Part shown: piece after piece, positions 36,770 to 45,912 of the stretch
Layout: each line of letters opens with the position of its first letter
Position numbering within the stretch: position 1 is the first letter of the stretch
From: Magnolia sinica
Taxonomy: Eukaryota; Streptophyta; Magnoliopsida; Magnoliales; Magnoliaceae
NCBI RefSeq assembly: GCF_029962835.1
Contig: NC_080583.1
Span: 55,733,658-55,797,657, forward strand
Direction of reading: 5' to 3'
DNA length: 64,000 bases
Notes under the pieces: generated by a model
What the model saw: the letters and a program-made list of their open reading frames with translations, nothing else
Told to the model about the DNA's origin: nothing
The model's database searches: none
Made by a program: the position numbers and the translations under genes

Positions 36770-36949
36770 TTTTTTTTAATTTTTTGCGACGGATCTTATT
36801 TGTCGCTATTATACGACGGACCTTATCCGTTGCAGATTAAACGACAAATTTTATCTGTTGAAAGAAAAAACGACCTAGTAAACAGCGATTTGTTTATTTG
36901 GTTTTACGACGGATTTGATCCGTCATAAATTCGTGATTTTGGTGTAGTG
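36770..36949 (-). mobile_element. CACTA (En/Spm) terminal fragment
   Basis: The right end ttttggtgtagtg is the reverse complement of CACTACACCAAAA, the CACTA terminus. Inside are subterminal repeats acgacggatttgatccgt, acgacggaccttatccgt and variants, in both orientations, which is how transposase-binding arrays of this superfamily look. No opposite terminus or transposase was found, so it is a fragment. Confidence 0.75.
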
Positions 36950-37737
36950 TGAGACCTGTGGGTTATGAGAGACTGCTGCTATATTGGAATGAATAAAAAC
37001 GTATTACACTACCGCCTTTTATAAGCTTTCTTATTTTGTGAAATGACTAATTTATCCCTGTCTAGATTCATTATAGGGGTAGCTAAAGAAAGAAAAAATT
37101 CAAAGAAAAATCCAGAAAATATCTACCATTATCTTCACCTAGCTAATACTCTACACTTAGAAAAAAAATCTTATCTTCACAGCTAGCTCACACAGTACGC
37201 ACTCACACATCATTCACACGGTTTTGGATTTGCACAATCCACTACCGTATCCAACAGTAACCAAAAGCAGCAAAGCAAGATAAATGTGGGGGGCCATCAC
37301 GATCAAGGAGACATGGACCATTTTATGATACAACGGTACCCAGAACCATGAAGCTTTGAAATGGGAAATGGGAATGTCACTTTATGTAAAAGATTTTTGC
37401 ATGTTCCAATCACTCGACTCGCTGATATCCGATCTGAGCAACTCTTCTCTCCAGAGGATCAACTGCTTTCCAGGGTTCTAATACAATTATAGGTAATGAC
37501 AGTTGGATGTTGAGTTTTTTTTTTTTAGAGTGATTGCATTCCAAAATATATTCAAATGGTTTTCAATTTTACCCTCATTTTTCTCCTTTGATGTTTTGAT
37601 TAAGTAGGCCTCCATGTCACTATGCTTGCATGTACATGGCTTATGTTGTCTGTCAATATTTAAACCAAAAAATAAAATAAAATCAATAATACAATTAGAT
37701 AATGGATTTTCCAACTTTAAGTGGGTAGATGGTTGAA
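36950..37737. other. Intergenic, no recognised feature
   Basis: AT-rich DNA with no recognised gene or repeat. Ends with the target duplication of the next element. Confidence 0.45.
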
Positions 37738-38239
37738 GAGAGATGCTCCAGTGGTCTCAAGAGTGCTGCAAGTTATAGTGCTTCCAGTTACATCTGTCAC
37801 TTGAACATTCCAATTGATAGATCTGAACTATCTATTAAGTCCAGAGCACATTTTATTGGCCACTGCAAAAATCACCCTGATTGGATAATCAAATCCATCC
37901 CTGATTTGTCCTTATTTTTGTAGCCCTCTTCCCAATCCATGGATGAGATGGTTAGGATTGCCTGACAAAAGTGATTCCTTAGAATCATAAGCAATCTATG
38001 GTGGGACCCAACAAGTAGATTGATCAAGGTGTTGATTGGACCTTTTTTCGTGTAGACGATCTTGACCGTCCACATTAACATCTAACCATGGCTACCAGTG
38101 TCAGATTGGTGCGATATTTGCATGGTAGCCCATGGGACCCAATGGTCAATGTAAATCAATTGATTGGATTCTTTGAGTGTCCCAATGCAACTAAGAACAC
38201 TATAACTCACAGTGCTCTAAGGGCACTGGAACACATCTC
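37738..38239. mobile_element. Mutator-type MITE, 502 bp, perfect 9-bp TSD
   Basis: Target duplication atggttgaa at 37729-37737 and 38240-38248. Inverted ends gagagatgctccagtg and cactggaacacatctc; the arms extend further (gttatagtgcttccag against ctaagaacactataact). The 9-bp duplication suggests a Mutator-like mobiliser. No transposase. Confidence 0.85.
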
Positions 38240-38379
38240 ATGGTTGAATTTGATCATTGTTGTCTAGAGTAGAGTGACAGTACATTTTATAAAGAGATTA
38301 TAGGTTGTTTTATCTTCGCAAAATGGTTTATTAGTCAATGGATATTGGTGAAATTTCTAGTCATTGAGCTTGTACACCC

Positions 38380-38460
38380 TAATCCATAGCTCAAGTGGTA
38401 GACTGAGTGAAAGATACCTCGTTTCAACACTGAGGTCATGGTATCGATTCCGAGTTGGCT
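38380..38460 (+). mobile_element. SINE head fragment
   Basis: A-box-like tagctcaagtggtaga (38387-38402), then tttcaacactgaggtcatgg, then a B-box-like ggtatcgattccga (38440-38453). Same head type as the SINE at 5500-5803. The GT-rich body and tail are missing. Confidence 0.6.
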
Positions 38461-39682
38461 AACAGTGAAAACACAAAATTCAGATTGATCCAAAAGTTGT
38501 GGCCCACATTTCTTAATAGACATTCACCACTTTTTCCTGTGTGGTGTGGTCCACCTGAGATTTATATGTGCTTGAAATTTGTGCTCATGCCATACAATAA
38601 GTTGGCAAAACGGATGGACGGCGTAGATATAGAACACATATATCGAGGTGGCCCCCATGGTCTATTATATGCAGATTCATATAAATCATGTATTATACGT
38701 CCTTGACAATCAATACGTGAATTAATCCGTGCTAACTATGAATCTCAACCACGCATTCCGCTGGGTCCGTCTTTGATGAGCCCGTGGCCGAGAAAAATTC
38801 CTTTTGATTCAGCTATCTTAACCATAAGCGTTGCGGGTTTTTGTCTTTTGATGTTGATTTGTATGCCACCATTTGAAGGGCCAGGATCGTGCAGTCATTG
38901 TGTGGTTTTTGGAATAAGTTACATTCACCGTAGAAAATACTAAATACTAAAATGAAAGGTTTAGATCTCATCCCGTGGAGAGAGGCAAGAAGATACCATG
39001 CCTCCGCAGGCACCGCATCCGGCCTTCCACGCCTTTGCACGTTCTTTGAGATTGTGATTTTCCAATATACCTGACTGACTCCAAAGCATCCGCCGAGTAC
39101 GGTGGATCAACGGTCGCGTTTGCGTTTGGGAGCCCCCAACGTCCCAAGTGGACCGGACTGGAATCCTATGCAACACCTGTTTTACGCTGGGCGTACAACC
39201 AAAAATCTGTGGGCCAGCCATGTTGTCTCTGAAACATCTAGTCTGTCTGGATTTTAGTTCCTGGGGCCAAATATCATCAGTTGGGCCACAGCACAGGAGC
39301 AGTGAATATAGGACGCAAATCATACGTTTGTGTCTGGGGCCACAATGGTGTGTATATTTCATCAAGACAGTTCATCAGGTATGACTCGCTGTGATGAAGG
39401 TAAACTACAAAAAATAAGCCTAATCCTAAATTCAGGTGGCCAACACTGCATGGACATAGAGGTTTTAGGTGCAGTTTTCCATTGTTTCCTGTGGTGTGGC
39501 GCATATGAGCTTTGTATCGTACTGATATTTTTTATTTACCGTGAACAAAAAGGTTCTCACCTAATGGACGGAGTGGATTTCACACATGCGAGCGAAATGA
39601 TGGGCCACAGAGCTTGAGTGCTTTACGCACCTGCGTAAACAGGTGTTGTACTATTCCCGTTAATCCCAAGTCCTCGGCTAAG
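38461..39682. other. Worn MITE-core copies, no gene
   Basis: Partial core copies at about 38460-38680 (ggtgtggtccacctgagatt, aacggatggacggcgtagat) and 39320-39625 (aatggacggagtggatttca). The 134-residue minus-strand frame here has no domain and runs across such repeats. Confidence 0.5.
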
Positions 39683-40180
39683 GGAAGCGATTGCGTACTG
39701 AGTAAACTCCGTGGGGTCTACCTTGATTTATGTACTTTATCCGCTCTGTCCATCCATTTTTAACAGATAATTTAGGGCTAAAGCCTAAAACGAAGTATAT
39801 CCAAACCTAAAGTGGACCACACCATATGAAACATTATGAATTGAACATATACCGTTGAAAATTTCTTGGGGACCACGGAAGTCTTGGATCAAACTTCTAT
39901 TTGTGTTTTCCCTTTATCCATGTCTGTGTGATATTATTAACAGGTTGGATGAGAAATAAACATCACTTTGGGTCCTAGAAAGGTTTCAACGGTGGAAGTC
40001 ATTATTCCAACTGTTTCCAATGGTGTGGTCCACTTGATATTTTTGTATCCTTAAATTTTGGTATCAACCCCTAAAATAATATGTAAAAACGGATTGACGG
40101 CGTGGATATACTGATACATTCTCGGTGGGCCCAATAGAGTTTACTCAGTACGAAAGAGCGTACTGAGTCAATCCGATTTC
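39683..40180. mobile_element. Family-2 MITE ('attgcgtactgagtaaactc' ends), 498 bp
   Basis: Flanks tcggctaag (39674-39682) and ttggctaag (40181-40189) form a 9-bp duplication with one mismatch. Ends: gcgattgcgtactgagtaaa on the left and gagtttactcagtacgaaag ... gtactgagtcaatccg on the right. The interior is the shared core (gtggaccacaccatatgaaa, ccctttatccatgtctgtgt, ggtttcaacggtggaagtca). No transposase. Confidence 0.85.
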
Positions 40181-40399
40181 TTGGCTAAGTACAAACAAGC
40201 GCGGGGGCAGGGCGTAGGGCCGTGCCCCGCTCATGCCGGTAGATACGACAGTATGGTACATGTGCGGCGGGTCACACTGTCTGGGATCGTCTGGCCTAAA
40301 TATCAACTCTTATTTTAAACACCATGGCCCACCAGAGAAGTTGAATCACATGGGCTGAGGTGGAAGGATTTTCGATCTCTCACACGTGTGAAGTATTGG

Positions 40400-40660
40400 C
40401 ACGTTGCATTTAACGGCGTGTTGGATTGGATGAAGATAAAAAACAAATATCATATTCATCCAAAATTTTTGTGAGCCCCAAAAGGGTTTCAATGGCAGGC
40501 GTTCAATCCTCCACTGCTTTTTACAGTGTGGTCCACTTGAATTGTGAATATGTTTTATTTTTCGGCTCAAGTCTTACTACTATCTCACCAAGTGGACGGA
40601 CGGTTTGGATATAACTCATACCTCATGATGGGACCATAGAACTTGGTGACGTCAACACAC
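40400..40660. mobile_element. MITE core copy, half element
   Basis: Core phrases atccaaaatttttgtgagcc, gtgtggtccacttgaattgt and aagtggacggacggtttgga run to tgatgggaccatagaacttg. The terminal agaacttggtgacgtc also occurs at about 62227, suggesting the same family. Confidence 0.55.
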
Positions 40661-40734
40661 CAGCACATCGGTGGTGTGCACTACACCAGCCAATCCGCTT
40701 CCAAGATCAACACATGTTACCCACGTCCGTCCGG

Positions 40735-41256
40735 ACGCCGATTGCGTCCTACCCCCGCCCGGACGGTAATCCGTCCGGACAGGGCTCTGTGGGGCCCAAC
40801 GTGATGTAAATGTTTTATCCACTCCGTTAATAGTTTTTATCAGATCATGTTATGCTATGAGCCAAAAAATTAGTAGTTACAGGGCTTAAGTGGATCACAA
40901 AGTGGGGATTGAACGTCCACCGTTAAAAGCTTCTTGGGAGTTGGAGAAGTTTCGGATCAAGATGATATTTGTTTTTTCAATTCATCCACATCTACATGAC
41001 CTTATGAATAGGTTGGATGGTAAAAAAACATCACGGTAGCCCTTAGCAAGGTTTCAACGGTGGCTGTCATTATCACTGTAGCTTCCTTTGGCGTGGTCTA
41101 CTGGAGAAGTGGATCTGATTAAAACTTAGGCTTATATCTTAAAATGATCTAAAAAACACGAATAACGGCGTGGATAAAATACTTACATCACGGTGGGTCC
41201 CACAGATCCCTGCCAGGACGGATTACCGTCCGGGCAGGGGTAGGACGCAATCCGCG
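40735..41256. mobile_element. Family-1 MITE, full length, 522 bp
   Basis: Ends acgccgattgcgtcctaccc and gggtaggacgcaatccgcg. Flanks tccgtccgg (40726-40734) and cccgtccgg (41257-41265) differ at one of nine positions. The core is close to the copies at 43115 and 62291. The outer parts pair as long inverted arms (gtgatgtaaatgttttatcc against ggataaaatacttacatcac). Confidence 0.85.
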
Positions 41257-41265
41257 CCCGTCCGG

Positions 41266-42021
41266 TGCTGATTTTCCACCAGATAATAGTTGAATGCCGC
41301 GAGACACAAAGGAGACGGAGGGATGCTAATTTCACATGCTCGAGTGAACTTTGAAACTACACTCGCTTCACACGTGGTGACGATTAAGCGCATGAAGGTC
41401 TGGTCGGACATATGCAATTGTGGCATTTCTTCATACCCCGCGAAACTAATGGGTATGGGGTCATTGGGATGGATTGCAATTATCCCATCTGTAACCATCG
41501 TATGGAGGGATGAAAAGCAATTAATCAACGGTCCAAATTCAATGATGGTTTTAGATCGTTAAGATCTCATGATCAATATGGTTTTGTCCACAGTCGGACC
41601 CATGATTCGAACTGCCTGGATTAACCACCATGCATGCTAGATGCACCACCACCCTTGGAACTGTCTCGTGTTCGAGGCTCGCGCCCAAGCCAAGCCGTCT
41701 TAAAGCTGTTTATAACGCACTTAGCAACACAGCGAAATGAAACGAGCAAACAGGGCGCGTGTAACTTCCTGGCATCCCACACGTGCCAACGTGGGATATG
41801 TGTGATAGATTCAAGCCACACATCATTCGGGCTTCACCATGAAGTCCCTGGTCAAAATAACAGGCTCATCGGCTTATTGCACTGGCTACGGATGCTGTCT
41901 GCGGAAGAAACGCACGGTAAGAAAATGTGACCATCTAAAACCAAGAGGCTCACTACGAGAGCGGACCGAGATGCTTCTTGGGCGGGGCCCGCCTGATGGA
42001 TGCGAGTACCCTTCGCGGCCG
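41266..42021. other. Intergenic, no recognised feature
   Basis: Moderately GC-rich DNA with several open short frames, none with protein character. Confidence 0.4.
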
Positions 42022-42030
42022 ACGCGGATT

Positions 42031-42534
42031 TCCTGCAGGAAGTTCCTCTGCAATGATGCTGGATGAGGCCCACCGAGATGTTTGTAGAAATCCACCCCAT
42101 CAATCCGTTTTGAGAGCTCATTTTAGTATTTTTGACCAAAAATAAGGTGGATCCAAAACTAAAGTGGGTCACACGAGAGGGAAAATTAGGGAAAGAAATT
42201 CCTACCGTTGAAACGTTCCTGGGCTCTACCTTGACGTTTATATGCCATCCAAACCGTTTATAAGGTCATTACCACTGGGATTAAGTGAAAATACCAAAAA
42301 TATTTCCTGATGCAAAAAATTTATGGCCACAAGAATGTTTCAACGATTCACACTGAATCTCCATTGTTTCCTCTCGTGTGACCCACTTTAATTTTGGATA
42401 CACAATTTTTTCGTCACACGTACTAAAATGAGTTCTCAAAACAGACTAACGGGATGGATTTCACACAAACATCTCGTTAGGCCTCACACAGCGTCCTTGC
42501 GCAGTAACTTCCAAAGAGGCTTTCGCATGGAGTA
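42031..42534. mobile_element. Family-4 MITE, 504 bp, flanked by acgcggatt
   Basis: Inverted arms ggaagttcctctgcaatgat and gcgcagtaacttcc with long continuation (cccaccgagatgtttgt against acaaacatctcgttaggc). Direct 9-bp flanks acgcggatt at 42022-42030 and 42535-42543 could be its target duplication, but acgcggatt is also the terminal word of family-1 elements, so nesting into such an end is possible. Confidence 0.65.
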
Positions 42535-42960
42535 ACGCGGATTAGCTACGACCCCGCATCCAGCTACGTCGGTGCAACACTCACCGTGGGCGACATCGAT
42601 GTGTGTATTTTATATCTACACTGTCCATCGATTTGCCAACTTATTTCAGAGCATGGTCCCAAAAATGAAGCAGATATAAATCTCAGGTGGACCACACAAT
42701 AAAGATTGAATTCCTACCATTAAATGCTTCTTCGTTGCTACAAAAATTTTGTATGAAACTGCTATTTGTGTTTTCCATTTAACGGTGGGCTTTTAATAAT
42801 CATTGTTTCCTGTGGTGTGTTCTACTTAGAGATATGCATCTTCTTCTTTTTGGACTATGTCCCGTAATAAGCTGGGAAAACGGATGGATGGTATGTCTTT
42901 ACAACATATACATCAAGGTGGCCCAATGGTAGGGTCGCACCTACCTAGGTGGATCCAGGT
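42535..42960. mobile_element. MITE core copy ('acgcggattagctacg' end)
   Basis: Starts acgcggattagctacgaccc and has the core gcatggtcccaaaaatgaag, tctcaggtggaccacacaat and tggtgtgttctacttag, ending near catcaaggtggcccaatggt. Imperfect arms. The right terminus is not clear. Confidence 0.6.
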
Positions 42961-43114
42961 CGACGCTACGATTAATAGGAGACATTTGCTCATAAACGAC
43001 CTGACGATATTGCAATGAGATACGTGGGACTCCAGCTGGATCTAGGGATTTTTCGATCGACGCGGTTTGGCTGGTGACCCAACACCAGCCAGCTAGCTGT
43101 TGTCAAAGCTCCGG

Positions 43115-43627
43115 ACGCGGATTGCGTCCTACTCCTACCCCCCGGTCGCTAATCCATCCGGGCTGGGCTCTGTGTGGCCCACCGTGATGGAATTGTTTTA
43201 TCCACGCTGTTCAACGATTTTCCCTGATCATTTTAAGGTATAATCATAAAAATGAGGCAGGTTCAAGGCTTAAGTGGACCATAAAGTGGGGATTGAATGT
43301 TCACTGTTAAAAACTTCTTGGGAGGTGTTGAAGTTTGGGATCAAGCCGATATTTGTATTTTCACTTCATCCACGTCTACATGACCTTATGATTAGGTTGG
43401 ATGGTAAAAAGAAATCACGTTGGCCCTTAGAAATGTTTCAATGTGGTTGTCATTATCAGTACAGCTTACTTTGGTGTGGTCCACTGGAGCTGTGGACCTG
43501 CCTCATTTTTATGATTATATCTTAAAATAATCTGAGAAAAGCGTTGAATGGCGTGGATAAAACAATTACATCACAGTGGGGCCACAGAGCCCTGCCCAGA
43601 TGGTCCGGGCGGGTAGGATGCAATCCG
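43115..43627. mobile_element. Family-1 MITE, full length
   Basis: Ends acgcggattgcgtcctactc and gggtaggatgcaatccgcg(t). Flanks tcaaagctc and tcaaaaagctc may be a target duplication with a 2-bp indel. The core is collinear with 40735-41256. Confidence 0.8.
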
Positions 43628-43935
43628 CGTCAAAAAGCTCTGTACGCCTGCCATGATGTATGTATTCAATCCAAGTTATCCTTTTATTTTGTCCGTCCAT
43701 TTAATAACATAAGATAAAAAAATGAACAGATATAAGCTCAAGGGGACCACACCACGTGAAATAGTAGAGATTGAATGCTAACTGTTGAAAACCTCATGAG
43801 GTCCACCATAGCAGTTATTTGCCATCCATTCAGCTATAGTAACGTAACCCTAGAATGAAGGTAAAACACGAATATCAGGTTCACCCAAAACTTCCGTGGC
43901 CCCAAAATGTTGTCAATGGTAGTATGGTCCACTTA
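43628..43935. mobile_element. MITE core copy, cut by the foldback element
   Basis: Core phrases gccatgatgtatgtattcaa, caaggggaccacaccacgtg and ccaaaacttccgtggcccca end abruptly at tggtccactta where the foldback element starts. No continuation is evident after 44856. Confidence 0.55.
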
Positions 43936-44855
43936 GTGCGTGCTTGGGCAGTGGGATTAGAAGGGATTAGGGGGATGCGATTCATCTGGCCCATGCCAAA
44001 TCCACTCCATGTTTGGAAAGAATGGAAAAGCTTGGAATTAGATTAAATGGAATTGCACCGGGTCCGTGCCAATTTCACTCAATGTTAGTAAGTTGTGTAG
44101 GTCCCACCATGATGTGTGGGCTATATCCATACCGTCCACCCATTTTTTGAGATTATTTTAGAGCAAGGGCTAAAAATTTAGGTAACTCTAAAGCTCAAGT
44201 GGACCTCATCATAGAAAGCAATGGAGATTGAATCCTTACCGTTGAAAACTTCTTTGGGGCCACATAAGTTTTGGATCTACCTTATTTTTAGGTCCATGCC
44301 ATAAAATGAGGTTACAAAACAAATGAACGGTTTAGATATAACACATGTGTGTTATTCTCAATAATTTTAAATGATGGTGGGTATATCTATTCAATGTACC
44401 ACCGTATTACCAACAAAGCATGTGTTATTGAGAATAACACACGGGTTATATCTAAACTGTTCATTTGTTTTGTAACCTTATTTTATGGCATAGGCTTAAA
44501 AATGAAGTAGATTCAAAACTTATGTGGTCCCAAAGAAGTTTTCAATAGTAAGTATTCAATCCCCATTGCTTTCTATGGTGGGGTCCATTGGAGCTTTAGA
44601 TTTACTTGATTTTTTGGCCCATGCTCTAAAATAATCTCAATAAATGGGTGGACGGTGTGGATATAGCCTACACCTCATGATGACACCTACACAACTTTCT
44701 AACATTGAGTGAAATTGGAACGGACCCAATGCAATTCCATCTAATCTAATTCGTAATCTTTTCTATTCCTCCCAACACATGGAATGGAATTGGCACAGGA
44801 CCAGGTGAATCCCATCCCACGTAATCCCTTCTAATCCCACCGCCCAAACACGCCC
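43936..44855. mobile_element. 920-bp foldback element (giant palindrome)
   Basis: The left arm (43936-44363) and right arm (44426-44855) are inverted copies over almost their whole length, with a 62-nt loop. Ends are gtgcgtgcttgggcagtggg and ccgcccaaacacgccct. Nested inside each arm is a half MITE core. Flanking tta and taa could be a 3-bp site; the TSD is unresolved. No coding sequence. It lies about 1.06 kb upstream of the XXT start codon. Confidence 0.88.
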
Positions 44856-44993
44856 TAAGGGTTGGATCCGCTCATTTAGGCTCCTGTCCTTAAGACAAAA
44901 TGGATGGGCCAATGCATCTTTGACATATGCTAGTTTGGAGTCACTAGCCACAGGTGGTCTTTTTCCAACGACACAAACCGTTTAAAAAAGAAG

Positions 44994-45071
44994 AGGTTTT
45001 TGTAGTATTTTGACCCTTCAAAATTTCATCGTAACCATATAATTTAAAGGGTCAAAATACTACAAAAACCT
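44994..45071. repeat. Short perfect hairpin MITE, 25-bp arms
   Basis: Arms 44994-45018 and 45047-45071 are perfect inverted copies (aggtttttgtagtattttga plus ccctt) around a 28-nt AT-rich loop. Confidence 0.85.
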
Positions 45072-45079
45072 TTCGCTTG

Positions 45080-45625
45080 AAATCCGCGTCCGACTGCGAT
45101 ATCTTAGGGTAGAATCACTACCGAATTGGTGCTGTGTATACCTGGCAAAGTTCTACAGCGTATTTTATCCGCGCTGTTCATCCATTTTTCATTATCACGG
45201 CAGGTAACTGAAAAATGAACACAAAACTCAAGTGGGCCACTTTATATGAAATAGTGGGGATTAAATGCTTAACATTGAAAACTTATTGGGAGCCAACGAA
45301 GTTTAATATCAAGCTTATACTTATGTTTTTCCTTAATACATTCAGGTATCGGCGACCTTCGAACAGGTTCGATGGCAAATAAACATTTATGGTGTGCTTA
45401 AGAAGTTTCAACGGTTAGTATCATTATCCCCAATGCTTTCATTAACGTGTTCTGTTTGAATTTTAGATCTAGCTATTTTTAAACAAAATGCTCTAACATT
45501 ATCTTTAAAAATGGATGGACGGAGTGGATAAAATAAATACATCCTTAGGGGCCCCACCGATCTTTGGCACGTATACACAATACAGTGGTCGTGTTCAACA
45601 CCACGCGATCCGAGTCCTAATGGGA
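45080..45625. mobile_element. Family-3 MITE directly upstream of XXT
   Basis: Inverted terminal matter gtgctgtgtatacctggcaa on the left and ttggcacgtatacacaatac on the right. The core has aactcaagtgggccacttta, aagtttcaacggttagtatc and aatggatggacggagtggat. Ends are approximate. It stops just before the purine-rich leader of XXT. Confidence 0.65.
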
Positions 45626-45711
45626 AAAGGGCATGAGGGCTGGGGGATTGTCCGAAAAATCCAGAGAAAGAAAAAAAAGAAAGGAAGAAAAAGGAATATA
45701 AGAAGCCAGAG

Positions 45712-45750
45712 ATGCCAGAATCAACCACTTCAAAATCAATTCCAAAATAG
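45712..45750 (+). other. Possible upstream ORF in the XXT leader (12 codons)
   Basis: ATG at 45712 opens a 12-codon frame (MPESTTSKSIPK) closed by TAG at 45748-45750. It is the only ATG between about 45640 and the main start at 45913. It is transcribed only if the start site lies upstream of 45712, which the sequence does not settle. Confidence 0.3.
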
Positions 45751-45912
45751 GAGAGAAAGTAATTGTCACAGAGAGAGTGGTAAGAAGAAAATCTTTCGAA
45801 GAGAAGAGAATAGAAGAGAAAGAAGAGAAGAGGAGAAGAGAAGGCAGGCAAAGCCTGTTTTCTGAATCTTCTTCCTCTGAGAAGAAAGCAAAAGAAAAAT
45901 AGAAAAGAAGAA

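Noticed and set aside
38961..39365. 134-residue minus-strand frame
   Set aside because: No domain, no codon-usage shift and overlap with worn MITE-core sequence.
45408..45851. 147-residue minus-strand frame upstream of XXT
   Set aside because: It spans a MITE and the purine-rich XXT leader; the F/S/L-rich sequence is the translation of a polypyrimidine strand.
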